Below, one piece after another: positions 1-8,556 of a stretch of 50,722 nt of DNA (its first letter is position 1; every line of letters begins with the position of its first letter). The notes beneath the pieces are model-generated. The model had not been told where the DNA came from, did not search any database, and saw nothing but the letters and a program-made list of their open reading frames with translations. Source of the stretch: Acidobacteriota bacterium. GTDB taxonomy: Bacteria > Acidobacteriota > Terriglobia > Acidiferrales > UBA7541. The position numbers were made by a program, and so were the translations under genes. The stretch is taken from contig DAHUXN010000039.1 of NCBI GenBank assembly GCA_027307115.1, positions 1 to 50,722 on the forward strand, written 5' to 3'.

Positions 1-331
1 TCGCAGTCTGCGCCTGAAGGCGCCCCAAAACGTCGGTGGCACGAGCTTGCGGAATTTCGCCGCCGATTTCGATGGCAGGCTGCTGCTTGCGCGCTTCGGA
101 AAGGGCGATTTCGCGGAGCGGATCGGCAACTTCCTCTACAACCGTGCGAACAGCAAACAGATCCACCTGACCTGTTTCCGGGTTGAATTTCGAGCGCAGA
201 TCCTCGTCGGTCTTATAAAACTTACGCGCCGCGACAACCATCGCTTCCTCAATGGCCGCGACGATGATCTCCGGCTCGATATGCTTGTCCCGGCTGATCT
301 GTTCGATCGTCTGGTAGAGCAAACTCGCCAT
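1..331 (-). CDS. nusA: Transcription termination/antitermination factor NusA (N-terminal part, cut by window edge)
   Basis: About 110 N-terminal residues are present, starting MASLLYQTIEQISRDKHIEP and running through a segment reading VAAIEEAMVVAARK and DLFAVRTVVEEV, which is the RNA-polymerase-binding NusA N-terminal domain. NusA binds the RNA polymerase flap and nascent RNA and controls pausing, intrinsic termination and antitermination. The ATG lies 13 bases downstream of the rimP stop, giving the classical rimP-nusA order. The S1, KH and C-terminal parts lie outside the window. Because the gene is at the edge I cannot say whether it is intact. Identification is firm from the conserved N-terminus plus the rimP neighbour. 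Confidence 0.93.
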   Translation of the reverse strand, partial: MASLLYQTIEQISRDKHIEPEIIVAAIEEAMVVAARKFYKTDEDLRSKFNPETGQVDLFAVRTVVEEVADPLREIALSEARKQQPAIEIGGEIPQARATDVLGRLQAQTA

Positions 332-344
332 TCGCTACATCTCC

Positions 345-818
345 CTAGAATTCGACGACTAAATTCGCTTTGCGAACATTCGCCAGCGGGAAAGAGATTG
401 TCCGGTCCCGCACCGATATCTGAACGACTCCATCCGCAAATCCCGCCAGGCGGCCTTCGACAAACTTCGCGTTCTCGACTGGCTCATTCAGCCAAACCTT
501 TGCCAGTCGCCCAGCGAACCTCTCGTAATCTGAGGGTTTGAGCAATTTCCGGTCTAGACCGGGCGAGCTCACTTCCAAAACGTAGGCGGGCCCAGGCACT
601 AAATCCTCGACATCGAGGATTACGTTTAGCTGCTCGCTGACGGCTTCGCAATCGCTGTGACTGATGCCCGAGCCTATGCTTTGGCCCGGCGACGGTGGCC
701 GGTCGATGTAAAGCCGTAACAGGCGCTGCTTACCCACCTGCCATTCGACGTCGACGACTTCAACGCCTACCGAGCGTGCTACACGCTCTGCCGCTTCGCG
801 GATCTTGTCCAGGTTCAT
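345..818 (-). CDS. rimP: Ribosome maturation factor RimP
   Basis: A 157-residue protein of normal RimP length. It starts MNLDKIREAAERVARSVGVE and contains LRLYIDRP, ISHSDCEAVSEQLN and YVLEVSSPGLDRKL, the family hallmarks (N-terminal alpha/beta domain, then an SH3-like C-terminal domain). RimP assists late maturation of the 30S subunit in the cytoplasm. An in-frame start exists further upstream (914), but it would place the first codons inside a strong terminator-like hairpin and adds non-conserved sequence, so I choose the ATG at 818. The gene precedes nusA by 13 bases, so the two are almost certainly cotranscribed. The leader carries a promoter and hairpin that suggest attenuation. Confidence 0.93.
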   Translation of the reverse strand: MNLDKIREAAERVARSVGVEVVDVEWQVGKQRLLRLYIDRPPSPGQSIGSGISHSDCEAVSEQLNVILDVEDLVPGPAYVLEVSSPGLDRKLLKPSDYERFAGRLAKVWLNEPVENAKFVEGRLAGFADGVVQISVRDRTISFPLANVRKANLVVEF

Positions 819-890
819 CGACACCCGGAAACCCTGGCCTTCGAATTCGAGCGCCCCAAAAATTGCAGCGCCACGTGACTTTCGCGGCCA

Positions 891-916
891 ACAAAAAAGT
901 GGGCTCGCGCCCACTT
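891..916 (-). terminator. Terminator-like hairpin in the rimP-nusA leader (possible attenuator)
   Basis: A perfect 8-bp stem (897-904 with 909-916, arms AAGTGGGC/GCCCACTT) closes a 4-base loop. On the minus strand it is followed by a run of U (six T, two of them in the stem), so it is a good intrinsic terminator. It lies about 80 bases upstream of rimP and about 22 bases downstream of the predicted start of the rimP transcript, so it is either the skp terminator or a leader attenuator. Confidence 0.75.
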
Positions 917-944
917 GAACTTTCGCCCAACTTCGAACAGCACC

Positions 945-973
945 AGTATAAACTTAGGTACTGCGAAACGCAA
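945..973 (-). promoter_or_regulatory. Putative sigma70 promoter of rimP-nusA
   Basis: On the minus strand a -35 box TTGCGT (968-973) and a -10 box TATACT (945-950) are separated by 17 bases. Predicted start is near 938. The -10 is near perfect and the -35 is moderate. It lies upstream of the hairpin at 897-916, so transcripts from it must read through that hairpin to express rimP-nusA. Confidence 0.55.
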
Positions 974-1024
974 GCCAACACTCGGGTAGACGGAGAAACT
1001 GCGAGTGGGTCCCGTAGACGCACG

Positions 1025-1046
1025 GGGATCAAGACCTAATGATCCC
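1025..1046 (-). other. Stem-loop downstream of skp
   Basis: A 7-bp perfect inverted repeat (GGGATCA at 1025-1031 with TGATCCC at 1040-1046) encloses an 8-base loop, 54 bases past the skp stop. No T run follows on the minus strand, so it could stabilise the 3' end of the skp mRNA, but it does not look like a classical intrinsic terminator. Confidence 0.35.
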
Positions 1047-1099
1047 GCTTCCGAGCAACCCACCCCGCCGCGACTGAACGATCCCGTTCCTGCGGCTGG

Positions 1100-1717
1100 T
1101 TACTTTTGCGAGGGCTTGGAGGCGCCCGGGCGCGACGCAGCCGGCGCAGCCGCCTTAACCGGATATGAGGTGTCGTACAGCTTAATGATCTGCTGAGTCA
1201 CGTCGACTTGATTTGCCGAGTACAGCACAACCGGAGCGCTCTGAGCCGAGGTACCATCGTCGAGAATCAGATTGTATCCGTTCTGCTTGGCAAACTTGTC
1301 GAGCACGGTCAGCATTTTCTGGCCAATGCGATTGATGGCCAACTGCTGAGCGTCGTTCCCGTCATCCTGTAGATCCTGCTGTTCACGCTGGAATTTTCTC
1401 GTGAGTATGTTGCCCTGAGAAGCCAAGCGCGCTTTCTCTTCGTCGCTCAGTGTGGTCTGGCCGGCCTGAAGGCGTTGCTGCAGGTCGGCAATCTGCTTGC
1501 GAAGGTTTTCCAACTCTGTTTGCCGCGAAGCGAACTGAGCTTGAAGTTCTTTGGAGGCCTGTTTGCCTTCCGCAGTGCCCGCGATCGCAGCCTGGAGATT
1601 AATGACTGCGATTTTTCCACTTGCGGCCGCTGGTGCAGTGGATTCGACCTGCGCCCAAGCGGCCGGGACGATTAAAAGCACGGCAAGCGCCGCCATACCA
1701 GCATTTCGAATCTTCAT
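1100..1717 (-). CDS. skp: OmpH/Skp-family periplasmic chaperone
   Basis: A 205-residue protein with a signal peptide (MKIRNAGMAALAVLLIVPAA, cleavage probably after AWA). It then has the short IAVINLQAAI strand, a long charged coiled-coil (roughly residues 55-140, rich in E, K, Q) and a return LTVLDKFAKQNGYNLILDDG strand, the typical Skp/OmpH pattern. Skp trimers hold unfolded outer-membrane proteins in the periplasm and hand them to BamA, whose gene lies upstream in the same direction. A low-complexity A/P/K tail follows. The ATG has a GAGGAG ribosome site 6 bases upstream and its own sigma70 promoter, so skp is probably expressed independently of the big lipoprotein gene in front of it. Confidence 0.85.
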   Translation of the reverse strand: MKIRNAGMAALAVLLIVPAAWAQVESTAPAAASGKIAVINLQAAIAGTAEGKQASKELQAQFASRQTELENLRKQIADLQQRLQAGQTTLSDEEKARLASQGNILTRKFQREQQDLQDDGNDAQQLAINRIGQKMLTVLDKFAKQNGYNLILDDGTSAQSAPVVLYSANQVDVTQQIIKLYDTSYPVKAAAPAASRPGASKPSQK

Positions 1718-1761
1718 TCTAGCTCCTCGATACGAATCTTTTGGGAAACTGCAAACTTGTG

Positions 1762-1791
1762 ATTATAGCGAGCCAACCTTGAACCGGTCAA
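1762..1791 (-). promoter_or_regulatory. sigma70 promoter of skp
   Basis: Minus-strand -35 TTGACC (1786-1791) and -10 TATAAT (1762-1767, perfect) with an 18-base spacer. Predicted transcription start is near 1755, about 38 bases before the skp ATG. This is one of the best promoters in the window. Confidence 0.75.
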
Positions 1792-1955
1792 TCGGAATTG
1801 GAACTAGGACCCTTTGTTCCGCCGAATTTAACTCCGGAACGGCCCGCACCCGAACGTGCCTACTGATACCGATGCGTCAAACGCGACCGCAGTTGGCCGG
1901 TATGTTTCCGATTTCTGGCCCATTCGAATGAAACCGAACGCGTCTTGCTCAGCGT

Positions 1956-4900
1956 TCAGCGCGGCAAAGGAATCAGCAACAATCGGCCATTCGCCTGATC
2001 GACAACTGCCGCAACGTTTGTCAAGGGGTCGATGGCGACGGAAAATTCAGCCGACCCCCCCATGGGGAGCACGAACTCGACTTTAGCGGCTTGGATCGAC
2101 AACACCGAATTGGGGTTCGTGGCCAGGAAATTGAAAACCGACAAGGTATTGCTGGCGTTATTTACCGTCACGCCGGTGCCAGTCTGGAAATTGTAGGCAA
2201 TCGCGGTTGGATTGATACCCATGCGGATAGGTGTAGAGGTAAACGCCTTCGGATCGACCACCGCTAGATCGTTTAGAAGACTATTGGCGACGAGGAAGGT
2301 ATCCGTTATGGGGTCAAAAGCCGCGTCACTCGGTACCTCAAAATTATTGAGGCGGCCCACGATAAAATGGCTCCCGAGATCCACGATATCAACCGTGTTT
2401 TGCGTGGTGGCGGTGACCGCCAACAGATTATCAATGGGGTTAATGCTGACACCAAATGGACGCTGATCCACAGGAATGGTGGTAGAGGTGGCAGAAATCG
2501 CGCCGCTGCCGATTGTGAACTCCGAAACCGTATTCGAACCACTGTTGGCCACAGCAACCGTGCCGGTGTCAGGCTGTATAGCCACACCCGCTGGAGAAGT
2601 GCCTACCGATACGGTCGCGGTCACGGCGTTGTTGACATAGTCCACAACCGTGGCGTCGCCGCTGCCATTGTTCGCCACCACGCCGAGGCCCAGTCGCGGA
2701 AGCACAGCGATCCCTTCAGGGCACGAACCCACAGAAAATGTGTTCGTCACCGATATCGACGAAAGACTCACAACCGAGACACTTCCAGTTCCCGTACAGG
2801 TTCCGGCCGGATTGAGCGCACCCTGGCTCGTCACAAGCGCCTCGCCAAGATCGGGATCGATCGCGACAGCGATTGGGTTTAGTCCGATTGGAATGGCACC
2901 GATCACCGCGAAACTCTTCTCGTTCGAGGCCGAACCGCCGGGAGTCATGACATCCAGGGAAAAACGCCGTGGCGCAGCGAGCAGACTTCCAGGAATCGTT
3001 GCCGTAGCCTGCCGGCCATTCGAACTGACGGCTGTGGGGACGGTTGTGCCGTCCAGCCGCACCTGCGAACCGGATACAAATCCAAATCCGTTCAGGGTGA
3101 CGGCGAGCGAACCGGAACCAGACGCCGTAAAGGTGGTTCCCGGGCTGAGTTCCGTAATTTGCGGCGAACGAATTGGGCCAAGCGGCAGAATGGAGACGTT
3201 GTTGCTTCCCGAGTTCGCAATCACCGCGATGTTCTCACCTGCGTCAATTGCCACCGCCTGGGGCAGAGTTCCTACGGCCACACTATTTCCAATTGGCTTC
3301 AGAGTTCGCAAATCAAGTACGGTGGCCGTCCCAGCGATGCTATTCAGCACAACGCCGACATCGGTGAGGGGATTAACAGCGTCAGCGACTTCTCCCTGAG
3401 TTAGCGAAACCGTATTTACGGTTTGATCGAGCACACTGAATCGTGTCAAGGCAGTTTGATTTGGATCGGTGAGGAGTGCCTCTTCAGTTTCGGTGTTGAT
3501 CGCGACGCCCTGAACACTGGTTGACAGAGTGGCGGACGCGATCACGTTGGGAACGCGCGCAACTTGGGTTGCTGTCGCCGGAGTTCCCAAGTCCACGACC
3601 GTGACCGAGCCAGAACCTCCAGGAGTCACGACAGCCCAGTTCAATTGCGGCTCGACGGCAATCGCGGGAGTGGGACCGGTGCTGACGGGGCGGGTGTTGG
3701 TGTTCGGCGTAGTGGCGCAATTATTGGCCATGCTCGCATTGGATCCTCCGAGCACGCACACCAGATTCGGAGGATTCGTTGACAGATCGACCACAGCAGC
3801 AACGTTCGTGTTTGAGTATGCAACTACCGCGCGGTGCGTCAAGGGATTTACGCCCACGGAATAGGGCGAGGGTGCCGGCGTGGTACCTGTAGGATTACTC
3901 GGCAGAGAAAACGCCGTGACCGCCTGAGTCTGAAGATTCACGATAGAGAGCGTGTTGTCCGAACTGTTGACGACCGCGGCCAGATGCAAAATGTCGTCCA
4001 CGCCAACACCTGTCGGCGCATTTCCCACCGTGAGCGTGGCGCCCGCGGAGTTGGTGTCGAGATTTATCAGAGTTACCGCACCCGCGCTTCCGCTGGCTCC
4101 ATGATCCACAACCACCGCGGTGCCGAGCGCAGAATCGATCGCGACGGCTGTTGGCTGGGTGCCAACAGGGATCGGCGGATTCGGCGCGGGAGGAATGTCC
4201 GTGGCCGACGGGGAGATGGCAACGTTAATCGAAGCAACAGCCGGCAGCCCACTTGGCACATCGCTATTTTGTACAAGTATGGGAAACAGCCCCGGCGTCG
4301 AAAAAGAAAAACCAGGCGCCGACAGCGTGGCCTGCAGGTGGCGGCTGTCCACCAAAGTGGCGGGAAGCGTTTGATTTCCGGACATGACTCGCGTTGACGA
4401 TGAGAAGTATCCGCCGTTTAAACTGAGCGTACCCGAAGTTGTCGACGGAGGAAAACTGTCCGGGATGGACGCGACAACCGCCGGCCGTGTCGGCTGTACA
4501 GTCAAGAAAGCCGGCTGGCTGGTGTCGCCATTTTGGCGTTCGACAGTGATTGCCAGTGAACTGGGAGCGGGACCGGCAAAGAAAGTAGACGGAATGGTCG
4601 CACGGAGAGTATTTGCGCCGAGGAATGCGGTGGCGACAGGCGCGCCATTGACCAGAATCTGGCTGGTGGAAAAGAAATGGCTGCCCAGCAAATAGACATC
4701 TTGCTGGAACAAGCCTTCGACAGCGCTGCTCGGCTCCAATGGAATCGCGCTGAAGCTGGGATCGGTGCCGGCAATGATGCTGACCGACGCGGAAGCGGAC
4801 TGCCGCGAGTCTGCGGCGGAAGTAGCGGTAATCGTGACGCTGGTTTGCGCTGCCGCGGGAGCAGTGTAACAAGCAACGCTCATGCCAGGCGTCGTGGGAT

Positions 4901-5507
4901 TCGGAGGAACAGGAGTAATGGGCATGTTCACGCTGCACGCGGTTGGAGTGATGGTGCCCACGGTCGTATTTCCGTTCGCAATTTGATTCACAGACCAATT
5001 GACGGCCGTGTTCGAATTTCCAGACACGGTCGCGGTAAATTGAAACTGCTCGGTGGTACCAATGGAGGCGTCCGCAGGAGTAACGGAAACGCGGATGCCA
5101 GTGTCGAGGCTGACATTGGTGATGGCAAAGACTGAAGTCTTTGCTTGACTGATCGCAACGATGCTGACCACAGGAGGGCTCGGCAAATTAGCCGGCGCAG
5201 TGAAAAGACCTGTGGTGCTTATGGTTCCGAGAGTGGCGTTTCCACCTGTGACGCAGCCGGTTGGCAACGTGATGTTGGTTACCGTGGAGCTGCCCGTGGC
5301 GTTGCTGGCAGGCGCCTGATTGCAGACGTCCCATGTAATCGTGGTGTTCGCTTCGCCGACCACGGAGGCGCTATATTGTTGCGTGCCCGCGAGTACCACC
5401 GTCTGATTGACCGGCGACAGGGTGACGGTCACAGGCGTGGAAGCGCCTCCGCCACAGCCTGCTATGAATGCAGCCAACGCTAGAATTGCTAACTTACCCG
5501 ATCTCAT
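1956..5507 (-). CDS. Large lipoprotein with Ig-like, IPT/TIG and YVTN beta-propeller repeats
   Basis: A 1183-residue protein. I place the start at 5507, where GGAGGA sits 6 bases upstream; an in-frame upstream start at 5546 lacks this. The N-terminus MRSGKLAILALAAFIAGC is a signal peptide ending in a lipobox-like Cys, then GGGAS. Approximate layout: two bacterial Ig-like domains (25-255), two IPT/TIG-like domains (260-440), a YVTN-type beta-propeller with repeated PTAVAID / VVNSSDNTLSIVNL units (455-800), a third IPT domain (about 805-895) and a second propeller to the end. The family is usually surface-exposed or secreted and of unknown substrate. The gene sits between bamA and skp, 60 bases after bamA, so it may be cotranscribed with bamA. 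Function is not known. A role in the outer membrane is inferred from lipidation and context. Confidence 0.85.
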   Translation of the reverse strand: MRSGKLAILALAAFIAGCGGGASTPVTVTLSPVNQTVVLAGTQQYSASVVGEANTTITWDVCNQAPASNATGSSTVTNITLPTGCVTGGNATLGTISTTGLFTAPANLPSPPVVSIVAISQAKTSVFAITNVSLDTGIRVSVTPADASIGTTEQFQFTATVSGNSNTAVNWSVNQIANGNTTVGTITPTACSVNMPITPVPPNPTTPGMSVACYTAPAAAQTSVTITATSAADSRQSASASVSIIAGTDPSFSAIPLEPSSAVEGLFQQDVYLLGSHFFSTSQILVNGAPVATAFLGANTLRATIPSTFFAGPAPSSLAITVERQNGDTSQPAFLTVQPTRPAVVASIPDSFPPSTTSGTLSLNGGYFSSSTRVMSGNQTLPATLVDSRHLQATLSAPGFSFSTPGLFPILVQNSDVPSGLPAVASINVAISPSATDIPPAPNPPIPVGTQPTAVAIDSALGTAVVVDHGASGSAGAVTLINLDTNSAGATLTVGNAPTGVGVDDILHLAAVVNSSDNTLSIVNLQTQAVTAFSLPSNPTGTTPAPSPYSVGVNPLTHRAVVAYSNTNVAAVVDLSTNPPNLVCVLGGSNASMANNCATTPNTNTRPVSTGPTPAIAVEPQLNWAVVTPGGSGSVTVVDLGTPATATQVARVPNVIASATLSTSVQGVAINTETEEALLTDPNQTALTRFSVLDQTVNTVSLTQGEVADAVNPLTDVGVVLNSIAGTATVLDLRTLKPIGNSVAVGTLPQAVAIDAGENIAVIANSGSNNVSILPLGPIRSPQITELSPGTTFTASGSGSLAVTLNGFGFVSGSQVRLDGTTVPTAVSSNGRQATATIPGSLLAAPRRFSLDVMTPGGSASNEKSFAVIGAIPIGLNPIAVAIDPDLGEALVTSQGALNPAGTCTGTGSVSVVSLSSISVTNTFSVGSCPEGIAVLPRLGLGVVANNGSGDATVVDYVNNAVTATVSVGTSPAGVAIQPDTGTVAVANSGSNTVSEFTIGSGAISATSTTIPVDQRPFGVSINPIDNLLAVTATTQNTVDIVDLGSHFIVGRLNNFEVPSDAAFDPITDTFLVANSLLNDLAVVDPKAFTSTPIRMGINPTAIAYNFQTGTGVTVNNASNTLSVFNFLATNPNSVLSIQAAKVEFVLPMGGSAEFSVAIDPLTNVAAVVDQANGRLLLIPLPR

Positions 5508-5567
5508 CCACGTCCTCCAAAATCTCCTGCGCGTTTCGCTGCTCATGTCGTCTCGACGTGTTCCACT

Positions 5568-8480
5568 CTAGAACGTCCGCGCAATCGTAAAGCGGAACGT
5601 GCTGCGCGGTTCCACAAGCCCCGTTGGAAATCTTTGGATCTGCTGATCCAGAATATTATTTAATGTAGGAATAATCTGCGTCTGCAGTACACCCGGCGGC
5701 AAAGCCGCCATTTGCTCAGGACTGATAAAGTACGCACCACGAGGGCCCTCAATCGTTTGATTGAGTCGAGTCGGATTATAAGCGTAATAGAAACGGAAAG
5801 GCGCCCGCACAATCGGCAGGAAAACGACAAATTCGATTCCCGTGGAAGTGCGCGGCTTGAAATTCGTTCCGGGCACAACGGAAAGCGTCTGAGATAACGT
5901 AGTATTCGGGAAGAGCGGATTCGGGAATTCCGAGTCCAATTGCTGGATGGCGGCCGGATCCAGCCGCAACTGGCTGGGCCGCAAGATCCCGTCGAGACCC
6001 ACATCCGCGAAAAGATCCATGCTCACCGGGCCGGCAATCGGAATACGATACTCGAAGTTCCCGACGGCTTGGAGATCTCCGCCGGGCCGGGTTGCGAAGT
6101 ATTGGAGCACCGGGACGTTGATCGTCTGTATCGTGGGGCCGCCCGTCGAATTCAGGACTGTCGGATTTACGAAGCTGATGGGGGTGTTTACAGCGGACGG
6201 GATAAACGTCCACGGAGAGATGTTGAAAAAGTCGAAACCTCGAACCGTGTCCTCGCCGCCAATATAAAACCGTTCGTAGGGCGGAATTACTCTCCCATTG
6301 TAGCCGGTCGACCAGGCGGATTGAACGCGCAAGCCGATGACATTGCGCTTGTGGAAAGTGGGATGGAAATATGTCATCTGGAAAACATTCGAGATGGCAT
6401 CCACGTTACCACCCAAGGGGCCACCCTCAAATCCGAGCGAATAGGAAAGACTTTTGCCAGCCGTCGGATTCAATTGATCGTTCACCGTGTTGTAACTGAT
6501 CGAGGGACTGATTTTGCTGGAGACAATTCCGTTAAGCGCGGAAGATCCTTCAAGGCTACTGAACTGTATGGATTGGAATAGCAATTGGGAGGCTTGGCTG
6601 AACGTTGTGATATCGCTTTTGGTCCAACCATAGGTGATCCCAAGCCGCGCGAACGCGAAGCGGTGCAGCGGGTAGCTGGCGAAAAGAGTGAAGCCCTTGC
6701 TGTTCTGGCTGTAATTTTGGGCGAGCGCCGGATTGATGGCGATGTTTTGGCCCACTAGAATCGACAGTTCTTTCTGTTGGTTGAAATTGAATTTGTTAGA
6801 AAAAATCGTGAAGCCGGTCGAAATAGGGCGATCGAAAAGATAGGGCTCCGTGAAGCCGAACAGGATATTGCGTTGGATGCTGCCGAACTGAGTGGAAAAG
6901 GTAAGCGTCTCGCCCAGGCCCAGAAAATTATTGGTCTGATAGGCAAGGCTAAGGAAACTCCCTGCCAGGCCGCTTACGCCTCCTGAAAAACTGATGGACT
7001 GTTTCCCCTTCTCTTGTACCTTCAAAGTAATGTCGACGGTCCCAGCCTTAACGTCGCGTTTCAGGTCGGCGTTTTCTTTCTTAATCGTGTTGAAATAGCC
7101 CAGTTGGTTCAGGCGCAGGATGCTGAGTTCCCAGTAACGATCGTTGAACAGCGCGCCTTCGTCGAGCAGCAACTCGCGTCGAATCACCTTATCGCGCGTT
7201 GTCGTGTTGCCCTGGAATTCGATGCGCCGAACGTAGAATTGTTTCTCCTGGTCAAAATCCAAGGTGAGATTAATAGTCTTGGTGGCGGCGTCTTCATCGA
7301 ATTCGGGGGAGGCAGTAAAATCAATGTAGCCGAACTCGCCATAGAGTTTTGTGTAGTTGTCGATTGCCTTGCGAATTTTCGATACGTCGAAGATCTGCCC
7401 TTTTTTGAGCGGGAATATGGTTTCGAGAAACTCGGGCTTGAAGTAGAGGTTCTCGTCGGGGTTGGCGCTGCGAATCACCAGCCTTCCCATGCGGTATTGC
7501 GAACCTTCTTCAATGGGAATAGTGATGTCGGTGCGAATGCCGCGGGTACGGCCGATGTAGGGAATAGGGCCAACGGGCAAGCCATTGTGCTGCACCTTGA
7601 CGTTCTTGAGGATCGGTTCGTTCACCACGACGCGGAAGTAGCCGTGGTCGCGGTATAGGCCAGTGACTCCCACGGCTATGTCCTCGTCCAGTTTGTCGCG
7701 ATCGTAGGTCTTGCTCCATATATTGATGTCCGCGAACCCTAGTGGAATTGCAATCGGCCGCGAGTGGCGCATCGAGCGGATGATTTTTTCGCTGGAAAAA
7801 ACGTGGTTGCCCTGGATGATGATCCGGCCAACCTTGACCTTGGGACCTTCGTCAATATTAAACGTGAGGGTAACCGAGTTTGTCGCCGGAATACGCTCGT
7901 AGGTCGGTTTCACCGTCGCGTACATGTGGCCGTGCTCAGCGAGCAATTGCTGGATCACCACCTCGGCGCGTTTCACCTTGGTGGGATCGAAACGGCTTTC
8001 AACGGACAAATCTACTTTGCGATCCTTAAAGGCGTCGAGAATGTCGGACTCGGAAACGGATTTATTCCCTTTGTAATTGATGTTACGAATCGTGGGCCGC
8101 TCTTGAACGTAGAAGACAAGGATTTTCCCGTTGGGATTGTCCGGGCTGTTTTCCACTTCCAGGCGGATGTCCTCAAAAAATTGCGTATTCCATAGAGCGC
8201 GGAAATCGCGACGGATAGCTTCAGGATTGTAAGGATCACCGGGGCGCGAGAAAATGCGCGCCATAAGCGTCTCACGCTGGACGCGGCGATTGCCCACGAA
8301 TTCAATTCGTTCAATCACTGGCTGCTGAGAAGCGGTTGAACTGGCGGGCTGCTGCGCTGTGGGAAGTTGCTGGGCACTCACAGGACGTGACAAAAACGCG
8401 AGCAAACATCCGCACACTATCACGACGAGCGCGCTGGCGTGCAGACAATATTTCCTCTGTGCGGCTTCAACGTAAATCAA
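5568..8480 (-). CDS. bamA: Outer-membrane protein assembly factor BamA
   Basis: 970 residues. A signal sequence (to about residue 36) is followed by five POTRA-type modules (about 55-480; for example IERIEFVGNRRVQRETL and IRRIEFQGNTTTRDKVIRRE-like starts) and a C-terminal 16-strand surface-antigen barrel (about 490-970). The barrel carries the diagnostic VRGF motif in GGEDTVRGFDFF and ends in an aromatic residue (IARTF). BamA is the essential pore-like insertase for beta-barrel outer-membrane proteins. The start is a TTG at 8480, with no better alternative before the hydrophobic segment. It is longer than the E. coli protein (about 810) because of barrel-loop and linker expansions. Its neighbours are clpC 76 bases upstream and the lipoprotein gene and skp downstream, forming an envelope-biogenesis cluster. 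Confidence 0.93.
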   Translation of the reverse strand: MIYVEAAQRKYCLHASALVVIVCGCLLAFLSRPVSAQQLPTAQQPASSTASQQPVIERIEFVGNRRVQRETLMARIFSRPGDPYNPEAIRRDFRALWNTQFFEDIRLEVENSPDNPNGKILVFYVQERPTIRNINYKGNKSVSESDILDAFKDRKVDLSVESRFDPTKVKRAEVVIQQLLAEHGHMYATVKPTYERIPATNSVTLTFNIDEGPKVKVGRIIIQGNHVFSSEKIIRSMRHSRPIAIPLGFADINIWSKTYDRDKLDEDIAVGVTGLYRDHGYFRVVVNEPILKNVKVQHNGLPVGPIPYIGRTRGIRTDITIPIEEGSQYRMGRLVIRSANPDENLYFKPEFLETIFPLKKGQIFDVSKIRKAIDNYTKLYGEFGYIDFTASPEFDEDAATKTINLTLDFDQEKQFYVRRIEFQGNTTTRDKVIRRELLLDEGALFNDRYWELSILRLNQLGYFNTIKKENADLKRDVKAGTVDITLKVQEKGKQSISFSGGVSGLAGSFLSLAYQTNNFLGLGETLTFSTQFGSIQRNILFGFTEPYLFDRPISTGFTIFSNKFNFNQQKELSILVGQNIAINPALAQNYSQNSKGFTLFASYPLHRFAFARLGITYGWTKSDITTFSQASQLLFQSIQFSSLEGSSALNGIVSSKISPSISYNTVNDQLNPTAGKSLSYSLGFEGGPLGGNVDAISNVFQMTYFHPTFHKRNVIGLRVQSAWSTGYNGRVIPPYERFYIGGEDTVRGFDFFNISPWTFIPSAVNTPISFVNPTVLNSTGGPTIQTINVPVLQYFATRPGGDLQAVGNFEYRIPIAGPVSMDLFADVGLDGILRPSQLRLDPAAIQQLDSEFPNPLFPNTTLSQTLSVVPGTNFKPRTSTGIEFVVFLPIVRAPFRFYYAYNPTRLNQTIEGPRGAYFISPEQMAALPPGVLQTQIIPTLNNILDQQIQRFPTGLVEPRSTFRFTIARTF

Positions 8481-8556
8481 AGCCGCGCTCCGCCTTCCAA
8501 TGTTTTGTACTCCCCCTGCCAGACCGTCCCCACGGCTGGCACGCGCGTAGGATTCC

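Noticed and set aside
2650-3399. 249-codon open frame opposite the large lipoprotein gene
   Set aside because: The translation is a mirror of the repetitive Ser/Thr/Val-rich lipoprotein codons and has no motif or start site.
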